64,000 nucleotides of DNA from Acorus gramineus (taxonomy: Eukaryota > Streptophyta > Magnoliopsida > Acorales > Acoraceae): assembly GCA_030737835.1 (NCBI GenBank), contig CM060853.1, positions 10,350,034-10,414,033 on the forward strand, read 5' to 3'. A program made the position numbers and the translations under genes. Below the pieces are notes generated by a model. It ran no database searches and was not told where the DNA came from. It saw nothing but the letters and a program-made list of their open reading frames with translations. Each line of letters begins with the position of its first letter. Within the stretch, counting starts at the first letter, position 1. Positions 1 to 11,133 of this stretch are shown here, in pieces.

Positions 1-239
1 GATGCTGATAGTCTTAGAAACTCGCGGGACGTGGCGCTACTCCGCTACTGATGAAGTCCCTCGGGGAGCTCCTCCTCTGGATCCGACTCAGATGACACTG
101 TAGAAAATATTATGCGAGGGGTGAGCCACACGCTCAGTGAACAGCACAACCCATGCATCACAGACAATATTGACCACAACCAGATAATCCTTATCATCCA
201 CAATACCATTACCAAAGCCACAAATAACCACAATTCCTC

Positions 240-600
240 AAACTAGTGGGTCGCTAACGCCAACCCACTACACCCTCACCCTCACCCTCAATGGGTGACC
301 AAGGATATTGGGACTAACTGCACAGAACCAGCGGGTCGCTTCCGCCAACCCGCTACACCCTCACCCTCACCCTTCAATGGGTGACATAGGATTTTGGGAC
401 TTACAATCCAGTGGGTCGCCACATCGCCGGCCCACCATACCCTCACCCTCACCCTCACCTTCAATAGGTGACCTAGGATGTTGGGACTTAACGGGCAGAT
501 AATCATCCATACACAATCCTGTGGGCCGTCGCATCGCCGGCCCACCATACCCTCACCCTCACCTCTCAACAGGTGACCCAGGCTCTTGGGACTGGCTAGG
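240..600 (-). repeat. ~105-125 bp tandem modules with CCCTCA hexamers, four units (A1)
   Basis: Four imperfect units each contain a run of CCCTCA hexamers (TGAGGG on the minus strand), then a conserved GGTGAC(C/A)...GGGACT block, then a short inverted repeat of the type GTGGGTCGC...GGCCCAC. A2 and A3 carry two units each and B1 carries one, so unit number varies between copies. The G-rich strand has four or more GGG runs with short loops. Confidence 0.75.
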
Positions 601-1495
601 CTGTTGGTCACCCTTGGTCCACCGATAGTCTCTCCTCACTCCGTAGGTCGTTTGGCCACTCCCACGTTCAGCACAGTCCTTCACCAAATCAGGAGGCGCC
701 TACTACTGGGAGCCCCTGCACGGGACAACCTGTCTAACACTGAGGTAGTCTCTACACGGATCCAACGAAGGGAACAGAACAGCCTATCCATCGCATATGA
801 TCCACTCGGATCCGTAGACAACACATCATAACAACACTAATGTTCTGAATTCCTCAAAACCCACCAGGGCGCATAACTACGATGCGGGGAACATGCATAA
901 GGTTATAACAGGGTGAAATATTGTTGGGGGAAAGAAACTCGGGAGGGCAGCGTGAGTTCCCGTTATAGGACACCCCGACAACCAAACAAGGAACACGGTG
1001 TACCCTAACCCGGGTCTCACCGCTGTCCTCGCAAGGCCCCCCCCCTATAATATTCACTATAACATGCAATTTAACAAATACTAGCATTTAATTTAATAAA
1101 TAAACTAGTAGGCCACATTCATTGGTCGGGCTTCCTAATCATGGAAACAGGAGACATGCTGCATGGCTCATACACATATCCTAAGGGTGCAAGTCCCTAA
1201 CATGCAAAGTCTAGGGTAACATGCATTCTACAATTAAATCATGCTCGCATGATATACATATTACACATGCCAATATCCATCCATGGTGCCCCAGGAGAGG
1301 TCGGTATACGCCCAAGTGCGTATAACACCTCTCTACTGGGTTGGATTGTCCCACTCACCAGTATCTGGGTCGTCGCGCGACCGTCCGTCCAGATCTGCAA
1401 GACAGACATTCAATATGGTGAGAACAATACATAAATACTCTAAAATACCCCAAACACACAAAACCCACAACTAAACACCTAACACTAGGGCAAAC

Positions 1496-2620
1496 GTGCA
1501 TACGACCCGCACGCACGCTAACCCGAGCACTCCGGCTACCACCCGCACGGCCGGCAACCACCCGCACGGCCGGTCGACCGCCCGGGTGCACCGCCGCGCC
1601 TCAGCCAACGCACCCCGCGCACCGCCGAACCTCCCGGGTGCACCGCGCGCCCCCTGCGCCCCAGCGCAGCCGCCCGCGCGCACCCCGCACGCCTCGCGCT
1701 GGCCCGCGAGCACCCCGCACGCCCCGCGCGCAGCGCCTCTCCCCGCGCGCACCCCGCGCGCACCACCTCGCTCCGCGCGCACCCCGCGCGCACCACCTGC
1801 CTCTACCCGCACGCACCACGCGCGCACCGCCAGCTCCGCCCACCACCAGCTCCCACACCGCGCGCACGCCTGCCTCTGCCCAGCGCCCCGCGCGCACGCC
1901 CCATAGCGGTGCCCAGCGCCCCAGCGCCCAGCACCCTCGGCCAGCACCCGGTACCCGCGACCCAGCGCCCAGCGCTCTGCGCCAAGCACCCGGGACCCTC
2001 ACCCAGCGCCCACGCGCACGCACGCGCAACACGCGCCCAGCGCACCTGCCAGCCTGCCCACGCTGCTGCCCGCGTTGCCTGCCTGCGCGCGTCGCCGAGT
2101 GGCCCAAGCACCGCTCGCCTGCACGCCCAGGGCACTGCCCGCCTAATGCCCGAGCGCCCCTGTCCTGCACGCCTGCGTGCCCAGCCTGCCAGCCCGGCCT
2201 GCCAGCGCGCACAGCCACTACCCGCAGCCAGCCTGCTCCGCACGCTTCCCTCTGCACCCCCCGAGCGCACGCCCGCGCGCGCACCCACGCCCACGCGCTC
2301 GCGCGCCCAGCAAACTGGTGCACCTGATCCCAGCCTACCCGAGCTAGGCCTGCCAGCCTGCCCAGCGTGCACGCCCAGACCTGCTGGCCTCCAGCGCCAG
2401 TCGAGCACCCGCACGCCCAGCCCTGCTGGCCCCCAGCACCGCCCGAGCGCACGCACGCGTGCACGCCCGCGCGCCCGCGCCAACCACTGCCCTGCGCCTG
2501 CTGCCCTGCGCTGCTGCCCTGCCCGAGACAGCAGCCTGCCAGCCCGAGCTCCTCTTCCACCCACCTCCGACCACCACCACAGCCTCCGACCGCCTCCCAC
2601 AGCCCTCTGACGGCCACCCA
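1496..2620. repeat. GC-rich, CpG-dense low-complexity island inside LTR A1
   Basis: About 1.1 kb of strongly GC-rich sequence with repeated CCCCGCGCGCACC-like words, in a window that is otherwise AT-rich. Long open frames exist on both strands only because stop codons are rare in such DNA; their products are monotonous Ala/Arg/Pro/Gly or Cys/Gly strings. Equivalent but poorly alignable islands lie in A2 (about 19960-20510) and A3 (about 27440-28050). Confidence 0.75.
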
Positions 2621-2866
2621 CCGCCGCCAACCTCCACCCAACCCCATTTCCACCCTCCTAGCATACATCTAAGCAAGAAAGAGAGGAAAAAGAGGCTTAC
2701 CAAGGGGAGGAAAGGAAGTCCGGTTGCTCTCCGCGCACCAAAACCTCTCCCAAAAGGTTTCCAATGCCCGGCTCTACCTCCACCACCGAGATGGCTCAAA
2801 ACAGAGGCGAAGAGAGGGCGGACGGACGGCCAAAACTCACCGGAATTGGGATTTGAAACCACCGGG

Positions 2867-2891
2867 GTGTAGATCGGGACCCGATCTACAC
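2867..2891. other. 25-nt near-perfect palindrome in LTR A1
   Basis: Two 12-nt arms (GTGTAGATCGGG and its exact reverse complement) flank one central base. The same palindrome recurs in A3 at 27066-27090, but only half is kept in A2 near 19670. In both copies it lies near the boundary between the pyrimidine-rich leader and the GC-rich island. Function unknown. Confidence 0.8.
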
Positions 2892-3287
2892 TTCCTAGGT
2901 TTTAACTTTTAAGGTTTGAGGGGTCTAAGGGCCTCAAATGGAAGAAAAACGGAGGAGAGGAGAGAGAGGGCTCAAGGTAGGGGATGATGAATAGTGCCAG
3001 GATATTTTTTGCTTTCACTTATATAGCGGGCGACTTAAAAACCCAGATACGCCCCGGAACTGTGAAATTTTAGAAACGTTACCGGAATTCAATGAAATTT
3101 TCGTGAGAGGTCTAAAATGGCACCAGAACACCAAATATGCAGTTAGATTTCCAATCGGAGTCCTCTAACTTAGGACGATAGCTAACAGTCCAAAAATTAG
3201 CGGTTCCGATCGAAAACCGAAAAAAACGAAAAACTGCCAGAACACTCCAACGGTTACCAGCAGGTTAAAAGTGACACATATATAACA

Positions 3288-4680
3288 AAAATAAGGCTAT
3301 ATGTAACATTTGTTTTTTCATATATACCTTTAAAAAATCACATTTTCTTAAAATATCCATAAGATCTGTTACCTTTAGCAAATGCTCTTTAAAATGATTT
3401 AAATTGTGCATGAACGTTGTTTTTAACCTATTTGAGGGTATTAATGGTTTTAGAGTTCTAAATGGAGAATTTGGACAATATATAGTTAGTTGGTTGAAAA
3501 GTGTATATGCAAAAAATCATTTTTTAGTTGTAACCTCCTCCGTTAATTTGTAACTGCATAACAAATTTTACAAACGATTGATTTAATAATTATTAATATT
3601 TTCATTTTATTATTTATATATATATAACATTAGTTATTATATCTTATATAAATGGGTTTAAAAAAACGAGGGTGCTTGTTTAGGGAAATTGTTTTAATTT
3701 TTTTTTATTTACACATATATCATGCGTGGACGAAAACTAGTAATTACTATTATAGTTAACTTCCATCTAAATATCTATTCAAACCATTAAAGTCTTTGAG
3801 AAATGATCAAAATACCTTGATTTTTATTTTGTATTTTCTCTTAACAAATACAATTTGATTATTATATCATGAAAAAATAAAAGATATTACTTTTCATATG
3901 AAAATGATAACTTTGATCTAAAATCCAAAAAAAATAGAAAAAGTAAACATAAAAAACTATTTATTAGTAAATACATAGGATAATAGTAGAAATAAAATAA
4001 AATTAGTTTGAGAACAACTAATCATATATATACTCCAAATGTAAAATTATAAAAAAAACCTAGATCTTAATTTTTTTTTTTAAGAAGGACAGAAAAGTAT
4101 GTTGAGAAGGGGGTGAGAGGGAGAATGACTCATGTTTGATTTGGAAAGAACAATTAGGTTATTATTAATTATTTAAATTATAGTGAATATTATGTTAAAT
4201 ACACCAATCCGCTACCTATTAAATCCACCACCTACATTTTTTTGAGAATCCCGGTCCCACCACGAACACATAATTTTTCAAATTTTTCAATCCCACCACC
4301 CCCTCTTCTCTCTCTCTAGATGTACATCCTATGCTACTACATCCAGTATTCTGACTGTATTTGAGTTAAAAACGAGACTGAGTCGTTGTACTCAATCACC
4401 TATATATATATATATATATATATCACATTAGTCATGAGCATCCTCTACTCATTAGAATGAAATATATATCTCGTTAAAAAAATTATATTTTTATAAATAA
4501 TATCATTTATTTCATTGAAATATATACTTTGTTGTTTATGAAAATACATGTCTTATTAGCTAAGATATCTATTTTTTTATAAAAAAAAAATGGGAATTGG
4601 AATGTAAAGTGAGGTGGGTGTAATATTTTAGAATATTTTGATTTCTTGGCCCAACCAACCCATATCTTATGTTTTCTATT
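3288..4680. other. AT-rich intergenic DNA, no gene seen
   Basis: Between the A1 LTR start and the Tat-element LTR end. It is AT-rich and carries homopolymer runs and a TA microsatellite. No coding region or recognisable element was found. Confidence 0.6.
4401..4423. repeat. (TA)n microsatellite
   Basis: Uninterrupted TA dinucleotide run. Similar runs occur near 31724-31741, 32023-32050 and 36970-36983. Confidence 0.9.
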
Positions 4681-4997
4681 TGTGGGGGGTGAAATCAGGC
4701 CTTCACCCTCCTGGGCCGGATCATCTCCAATCCGGGCTTTTGTTGTGGATCCGAGACGATGCTGATGACGAATCTCCTTCACGACGTCCAATAGCAGAGC
4801 TTCAGCGCCATCCGCCGTCCTCCTTCTTCGTTCTTCGAATACTTGAAACTCACACCAGTGTGGTGCTGACTAACGCCCCTCCGACGCTCAAGTTAATCGT
4901 CTTCCTCGGGCAGAAGAAGAAGAAGAACTTAGAATTCTTGAGGACTAATAAGTGAGAGAAAATATTCGCATACCATGAGAGGGAGATGAAGTCCCTC

Positions 4998-5004
4998 TTT
5001 TATA
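4998..5004 (-). promoter_or_regulatory. TATA box of the Tat-element LTR
   Basis: Minus-strand GGTATAAAAGAGGGAC is a canonical plant TATA box within the LTR, placed so that transcription would proceed towards lower coordinates. It is now separated from the upstream U3 by the 3.7-kb B1 insertion. Confidence 0.65.
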
Positions 5005-5024
5005 CCAAACAGGGGCGTGCCGAG

Positions 5025-8000
5025 TGTTATGCCTGTGTCATTTGGAGTCTTATTTTTTTTCAATCGGAGTCGCTAAAATTTTAGCTTTTAGCCACCTACA
5101 GGAGTTGGAGTACTCTGATTGAAAATCTAACTGCATATTATGGGTCCTGGTACCGTTTTGTACTACCCATAAAAATTTCATTGAATTCCGTTAATGTTTT
5201 GAAAAACATGCAGTTTTGAACCATATCCGGGTTTTGAGCGTTCCTGGTTTGGTTGGTCGAATAGTGTGAGATATTTTTGAGGATGTGGTGACCTTTGGTA
5301 ACCTTACCACCCTTTGCTTAGTGGTGAAGCAACCTTTGGTTATTTTTGAGTGTTAGAGGGTGAGAATAGGCTTAAGTGCACCCCCCCTTTTCTCTCCTTC
5401 TCATCACCCCCCCCCAAAGTGAGAAAAATCCCTCTCTCTCACGTCTCCTCTCCCTCTCTGTTTTTTTTTTTTTTTTTTTTTGTGTATGTTGTTAATGAAG
5501 GAAAAGATGAAGAAGAAGCACAAAAAAGAGTGAGAAAGGATGTGTGTTGTTGTCTTTGTTGTTGTTGCTGTTGTTGTTTCTCCTCTCTATCCCCTTCTCA
5601 TGCCCCCTTTGCACCCCTGTTTTCTGCCATGAGAGGCTTGAGGAGATGCTGATGAGGTGGTGGTAGTGGTGGTGGTGGTTGAGGTGGTCGTGGGTGTGTC
5701 GAGAACCCCGCATCTCCCCATTTCCCTCCCCCTGTTTTGGTAAGGCAGCTCTCTGTCTTTTAAAGATCTCAGTGAATCTAGTATTTAGAGGCACATTTTT
5801 AGGATTATGTCTTTATATGATATGATCATCTATGTGTCTAGTTGTTATATATGAAATTTGGGGTCATTTTGGATATCTGTGGTATAAGTTAGAACCTGTT
5901 TTGCATGGCCTGTCCAGATTCGCGTAGGATATGACCTGCTTCTAGAAATAATTTATTTTGGGCTTGTAGAGGCAAAATTAGGTTGTAATGTCTTCATGGA
6001 TTATGATCCCAGCATATCAGAGAATGTGTATGATTTATTTCATAATTTGTGGATGTGTATTTGGTGCTGTGGAGATCAAATAGTAGGGCTGGTTGCAGCA
6101 GGTTTGGCAGTTTTGCTCGATTGTGTGTCAAGGAGTTGTTTGCATGTGTCTTGTGTGATAATATGGAAGTATCATGAGTTAGGGTCTTCATGAAGTAGGC
6201 TTATATGTGTGTTAGGAGGTTCCATATTTTAATTGTGGATCATTGGTTGTGTTTTGCAGATCTCGTAGACCGGACGCGCGGCGATTCGGGTATCGGTGAG
6301 TGGTTCGATCCAACCCTTCGGGAAGCGTTGGATGCACGTAGTCGTGCGTCGCACATCCGTTGGGCACCCTGACTATACTACTTATTTAGATAAGTAGTAT
6401 GGTCATGTCTAACCCATAATATGCTAGGTATTTGCATGCTAAGTTAGTATAGCTCGTATATTGTGTAGAACCCCCTATTTCTACCATATACTTGCCTATG
6501 TATCATATTCATGTGTGAATTATTATGTTTGCATGCGCCCTTCGTGCATGGGCATGCGTGATGTGTGTTAATATGAATGTATAGAATATGCATGCCTTAG
6601 GTAGTCTCTATTTATAGTACTACCTCCCTATGTTAGTAATATCTAGCATGATTAAACCTGGGTTAATAACCGGGTGCATACTTAATATTCCCTGGTAATA
6701 AGACTGGAGGACGTGGTATGGTTGTTGCACCCATCTTGTTGGGGCAAAGCTATGACCAGCTTCCGAAGAGGATGAGACTTTCCCTCTCTCTCGCCCTCCC
6801 TCTTTGCGGGAACTGAGTAAGTAGATGCGATTTCCTACTCGACTCAGGTTCGTTTGGGAATATTGGCATGCACCTGTAAGTGCGCGAGATCGCGCTTGAC
6901 CCTTCCCTTTTAAGTTGGTGATATCCAATGCATTTTAGGGTATATGCTTGAATGCTAGTATGCTTGTATGAGGTATGCTTGTATGCTTGAATGCTTGTAT
7001 GCTTACATGAGGTATGCTTGTAGGCTTGTATGCATATTATTTAGCCCATGCATGGTATATATATTGTTTATCCATGTTAGGGAGTATCCCTATAATTATT
7101 TGATATGTTATCGTGCATGTAGTTCATGTACATAACTAAGATATAATTCTCCTGGATATATATGCGCATGTTAAAACTGATTAGGCTTATCTGAAATAGG
7201 CATGGGTATGATCCGTTGTTGGGTTGTACCTTATTAGTTAGAGCGCTAGCGATGTAATCGCCCCCGTGCATCCGAGCGATGCACTCGTTTGGAATTCAGG
7301 AGAATTCATTATCTTATCGGTTTTGTTAAGCCGGTAGTTATGGCATTAAGCTAGGCCTACCCGTGCTAGGCGTGTGTATGAACCGCCTGTTGGGTTATGT
7401 GCCTTGGGCTTATTTCTGCGTGAGAGCAGAGGTAACCCCTTGTGTCCGAGTGACGCACCCGTGTGGGAGTACAAGAGTATTCGATATCATCGATATGTGA
7501 TTATCGAGCATAATTGACTTTCCCATAGGGTTCGCTTTGTGAACATGGGGTGCTTCCTCCCGACATCGTCGTGCATCGAACACCCCAGCGTCGAAGCTGT
7601 CCTGTTTGGGTGCCACCACTTGTAGGTGCTACTGATGCGTATCGCGGTACGCATCTGGCTGATGTACCGATCGTGGAAGGCCGACAGGTAGAGGCTACGC
7701 GGGAGAGGGCTACCGGATGATTTTGCGAGTGTGGAATCGTTCTCCCCTTCTTCAGATCCGCGTTGAAGCTACCTGACGTTAAAGCTGTCCTGACAGAGGG
7801 CTCCCACCTGTAGGTACTACCAATGCGTTTGGCAGATTTACTAATCATGGGAGTATACCAGGTAGAGGCTACTCGAGAGAGGGCTACCAGATGACGAAGG
7901 GTGTATAACAAAATGTTTTCTTCCAACAGTCCTGTGTCACCCTTAGGGTTGAGGGTCACGATTAAGTGAAGTTACGTCGCCACGTGACCCATTCGTTTTT

Positions 8001-8733
8001 CGTCCGTTCCCATAGTTGTTGGGTCCGGTTACGTATCGATGTTTAGAGACATTGTTGGGCAGTTATCTCAATGTAGATGATCCAGTAGTGTTGTGTAGAC
8101 CAGTAATTTCGCGTCTCTTCGACCAACGGTATGGTCTCTCCCCAAGAGTCCCAAGAGTCTCCCTCCGGGAGTGAGGGTGAGGGTGAGGTTGGTCGCGTCG
8201 CCGCGTGACCTTGTTATCCATTGGGTTTCCACCCATGTTTTCCTTGAAAGGAAATTGCCTTAACATTAAACTGTTGTAGTGGTGATTGGTTTCCAACCAC
8301 TCACTGAGCTTGTAGCTCACCCCTCGCATACTGTTTCTTTTCAGGGGCAGTGTTGGGCGTGGAGCTGGAGCTTTCCTGTGGCGTGGTCTTATGTGCGTGG
8401 AGCGTTCTGTCAAGCGGGTGGCGGGTGCGAGGCTGTCAGCAGTCCTAGAGTCATTTTATGTATTGTATATCGTGCATGTGGCACAAGTTGTATTTTATTT
8501 GGATTAGACTTGGCTCTCACAGGACATTGATTGTGTATTCGAGTCTGTAATGATATTTTTGGTTTACAGACTTATTGATATTTTTATGCTTCCGCATTTT
8601 TTGGTTGATCTATCAGTTATCATTGTTTTGCCAGCTTTGTGTGTTATTTATTGGAGTCATTGTTGACCTCTTGTAATTGATAGCTGATACTTTATATATT
8701 GCCACGTCTCGGGGACGGCCGCCCTGGGGCGTG
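5025..8733 (+). mobile_element. Solo LTR of retrotransposon family B (B1), nested in the Tat LTR
   Basis: Starts TGTTATGCCTGTGTCATTTGG and ends in the GGGGACGGCCGCCCTGGGG motif shared with family A LTRs. CCGAG flanks it at 5020-5024 and 8734-8738, consistent with a 5-bp target duplication and a solo LTR. Families A and B share the first ~250 bp (a CTAACTGCATATTATG block) and the 3' end, so they are subfamilies of one lineage. The interior has T- and C-homopolymers, GTT repeats, short direct repeats and a ~190-bp diverged tandem duplication around 7570-7905. The terminal ACA expected from family A is missing. Confidence 0.75.
6940..7040 (+). repeat. ATGCTTGT-type short tandem repeat in LTR B1
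   Basis: Irregular run of TATGCTTG/ATGCTTGA octamers, about ten copies with interspersed AGGT spacers. A local minisatellite with no coding content. Confidence 0.6.
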
Positions 8734-9234
8734 CCGAGTTTGTCCTTACGGAGTGACTATATTAGGATATGGAATCTCCATGTGGCCTCTGGATCTGTGG
8801 ACATGTGTCGCCTAGAGATCATCACCTTATAACTGTTTTTCTGGCATCTTGTCCTTTTCTAGTATCAGGGAATGTTCCCCTTGTTAGCCGTTACTACGCA
8901 AGGTCGGGCATATGGCCGACCTGCATTTCAATTCGGTTATTGAATTCCGGATGGTCTGTCCTTTAAGTCGGGCATCGCTCAGTGTCCGTTCTTAACTGTT
9001 CAAACTTTAGTCAACCATTTTTCGGTGCATGTTTGACTTGACCTGGTCAGGCATAATCGTTTGCCCGATCTGACGAAGAAAGTGGGCCTAATGAGGTCGA
9101 GGGGGGATTTTGGCCCATGGGCTTTATTACCCCAAATCCCTCTTTTATCATCATGGGCTAATCCTCGTTTAATTCCTATACTTATACAACCTTATCCCTT
9201 ATTCGGCCTTTTGATGAATTTGGTCTCCTACAAT

Positions 9235-9247
9235 GCCCCCTTCTTTT
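9235..9247 (-). other. Polypurine tract of the Tat element
   Basis: Minus-strand AAAAGAAGGGGGCAT ends directly at the TGTAGG start of the 3' LTR. This is the usual position for plus-strand priming in LTR retrotransposons. Confidence 0.65.
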
Positions 9248-9498
9248 GGTCTCTCAATTGTTTGGGAGTCCAGAAGAACCGATCTCAGAAGACCTGACCG
9301 ACTGATAGGCTTGTCCAATCAAGATTTCTTGGGTCGATTGGGCTGGATCCTTGAGTCTGACGCCCCACGTGCTTGACACTTGTCAACTTCTCGTGTATTT
9401 TCTTCATTTAATACCATTTGGGGGATAACCCCGGAATTCAATTTTGCCGCCTCGGTTTTTTCAAATGACGGAGGCGGTTAGGGTTTTGGCCCTAACCC

Positions 9499-9505
9499 TT
9501 TATAT
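9499..9505 (+). promoter_or_regulatory. TATA-like box upstream of antisense ORF A
   Basis: CCCTTTATATGTG lies about 100 bp before the ATG at 9601 and is oriented with the antisense ORF. The surrounding sequence has AACCCT-type motifs. Sequence-only prediction. Confidence 0.4.
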
Positions 9506-9600
9506 GTGTGTAACTGCCCTTCAGTTTCTATCCACCTCATTCGAATTTTCCCTCATCTTAGAATTTGATTAGCGCCCTTTTGCTCGTATTCCCTATTCAA

Positions 9601-11067
9601 ATGGCTCGATTCCCTGACGACCTTGTGATCGAATAGTACACGGGGGAAATGCCCCCTCCCCCGGACCCCGAATCCCTCTTGCTTTACTCTGGCCAGATTG
9701 AAGCTGGTATGATCACCTTTCCGTTATCCCTGCTGATAATGGAGTTCTTGAGCTTCTTTGGCCTTCATCCCCTCCAGCTTGCCTACCGTATTTTGATGGA
9801 GGTCACTACCCTCAACCGCACCTGCGGCCTCAGCCTTGGCCTGAACGAGGTGCGGAGCTTCTATATCCTGAAGCTTCTCAATGGAGGGGGCAAGATGTTT
9901 TATCTGGCGTGAAGGTCGGCGTCACGGGAGCTGATAAAGGATGCTCAAGAATTTGTCTATGATTGGCGGTCTAGAATCTTCAAGATTCAAGGTGCATGGA
10001 TGCCTGAGGGTAACGCATACCAGATTCCGCTTTATTGGAGGGACTCGCCATTGGGGTCAGGTTAGTCTTTCTTTTTGGCAGCGGTTGCTTTTCTCTTTCT
10101 TTTAAAGGTGATTTCTTTATAACACTTTTTCTTCCTAGGTGACTCATCCCTCAATTGTTGCCCTCCACAAGAGAGCCTTCTCACGGGGGACATAAGCCGT
10201 GCCTTAGGTTTTCGTGAGAGGAGCTGGAAGACCCTGCTGGGTGCCACCCCTGTTGATCCTTAAGTTCCTCCTTCTCCGGCTTCTCAGCCATTTTCAAGTC
10301 GGACAACTCGCCAAGGCGCTCCTTCTGCTTCTTGGGGCGAGGCTTCAAGCTCCCCTTCTGTTGGAGGAGCGTTGACGAGGTCGAACCGTCGTCGCAAAGT
10401 GGCAATCAGGTCGGCCGTGCCCTATGACCGCCCAATTGAGATTAGAGAAAAGGAAGAAGTTTTTCACGGGGGTGACCGTCCCCTGAATCATCAAGCTCCC
10501 CCTTCTCCCGTGAATCATCAAGCTCCCCTTTCTATAGACCTTGGAGAACGAGCAGAAGAAGAGGAAGAAGTCCTCGGAGGTGAATCTCCCCTGCCGGAGG
10601 ATCACGTCGAGTTTGACCAGGGCTCCCCGATGGCTGCTGAAGAGCCAGGAGTGGCGGCACCGGCTCCTCCATCTCCGGTGCAGATGCCCGGTCAAGTTCA
10701 TGGTCCCAGCCCTCCTTGGTCTTCGTCTGATGCTCGCGTCAAGACTGACACTCCGTTCATAGTGCCTTCTGCCCTTCCTCGCAAGGCCAGCCTTGCGGTT
10801 TGGGAACGTGTCTTCGCCATTCAGAAGGAGCTTGAGAAAGTGAGGCTTCTGATCAAGGAGGAGGAGGAGGACGAACGGCCTAAAGATTTCTATGCTGCCT
10901 TTTACGTCGGTTACATGGCCGGTCGTGATGGGGAATCCTTTCTTTCATCAAATCGGCTGGAAGAAATATGTGACGCTTTTCTGTTTGAGAGGCGTCATGG
11001 CCGCTACGCGGGGGACCCTTCGAGTACTTCTACTCGGTCGGCTCCTTCCGCTCCTCATCCTTGGTAG
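9601..11067 (+). pseudogene. Antisense ORF A of the Tat element, transposase_28-like domain protein
   Basis: A two-exon gene antisense to pol. Exon 1 is 9601-10060 (ATG at 9601), a GT..AG intron spans 10061-10138, and exon 2 is 10139-11067 with a TAG stop; this frame would give about 462 codons. Exon 1 holds a block like the plant 'putative gypsy type transposon' domain (PF04195 type): a FPLSLLIMEFLSFFGLHPLQ segment followed by LNRTCGLSLGLNEV and a YDWRSRIFKI motif. Exon 2 is low-complexity and rich in Pro/Ser and acidic residues. Three in-frame stops (TAG 9634, TGA 9910, TAA near 10261) break it; each fits a C-to-T change from CAG, CGA or CAA. Function is unknown even in intact relatives. 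Confidence 0.7.
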
Positions 11068-11133
11068 TGACAGGGCGTCATTGTGGGCTTTTCAATGTCT
11101 TTCTTTTTTTTTTTTTTATAACATATGGTGTTT

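Larger units (their letters stand above)
1..3287 (-). mobile_element. LTR of retrotransposon family A, copy A1, 3' end cut by window edge
   Basis: On the minus strand the LTR starts with TGTTATATATGTGTCAC at 3287, the same start as copy A3. Its layout parallels A2 (19126-22158) and A3 (26667-29639): a U3 start, a GC-rich low-complexity block, then repeats rich in CCCTCA hexamers. The left window edge corresponds to about position 21858 of A2, so roughly 300 bp of the 3' end lies outside. No internal (gag/pol) domain of this family occurs in the window, so the lineage is unknown; the large LTR would suit Tekay/Del-type gypsy elements, but that is only a guess. Whether A1 is a solo LTR or part of a full element cannot be decided here. 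Confidence 0.8.
4681..9232 (-). mobile_element. 3' LTR of the Tat element, split by LTR B1
   Basis: On the minus strand the LTR begins TGTAGGAGACC at 9232, directly after a purine-rich tract, and ends ...CCCCCCACA at 4681. Without the inserted B1 LTR and one copy of the duplicated CCGAG it is about 0.84 kb. It has a good TATA box on the minus strand (4998-5004). The 5' LTR is not in the window, so insertion age and target duplication cannot be assessed. Confidence 0.75.

Noticed and set aside
240-600. CCCTCA/TGAGGG runs as telomeric repeats
   Set aside because: The unit is TGAGGG, not TTTAGGG, the runs are short, and they occur at fixed places inside LTRs.
1471-2672. Several open frames of 100-355 codons on both strands in the GC-rich block (also 19725-20633 and 27128-28072)
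   Set aside because: They overlap in up to six frames, have low-complexity Ala/Arg/Pro/Gly products and no domain, and are not conserved between LTR copies. Stop-poor GC-rich DNA explains them.
5350-5794. ORFs with poly-Ser/Phe/Cys or His/Asn runs on both strands of LTR B1 (and 23773-24015)
   Set aside because: They come from T, C and GTT microsatellites within the LTR and have no domain content.
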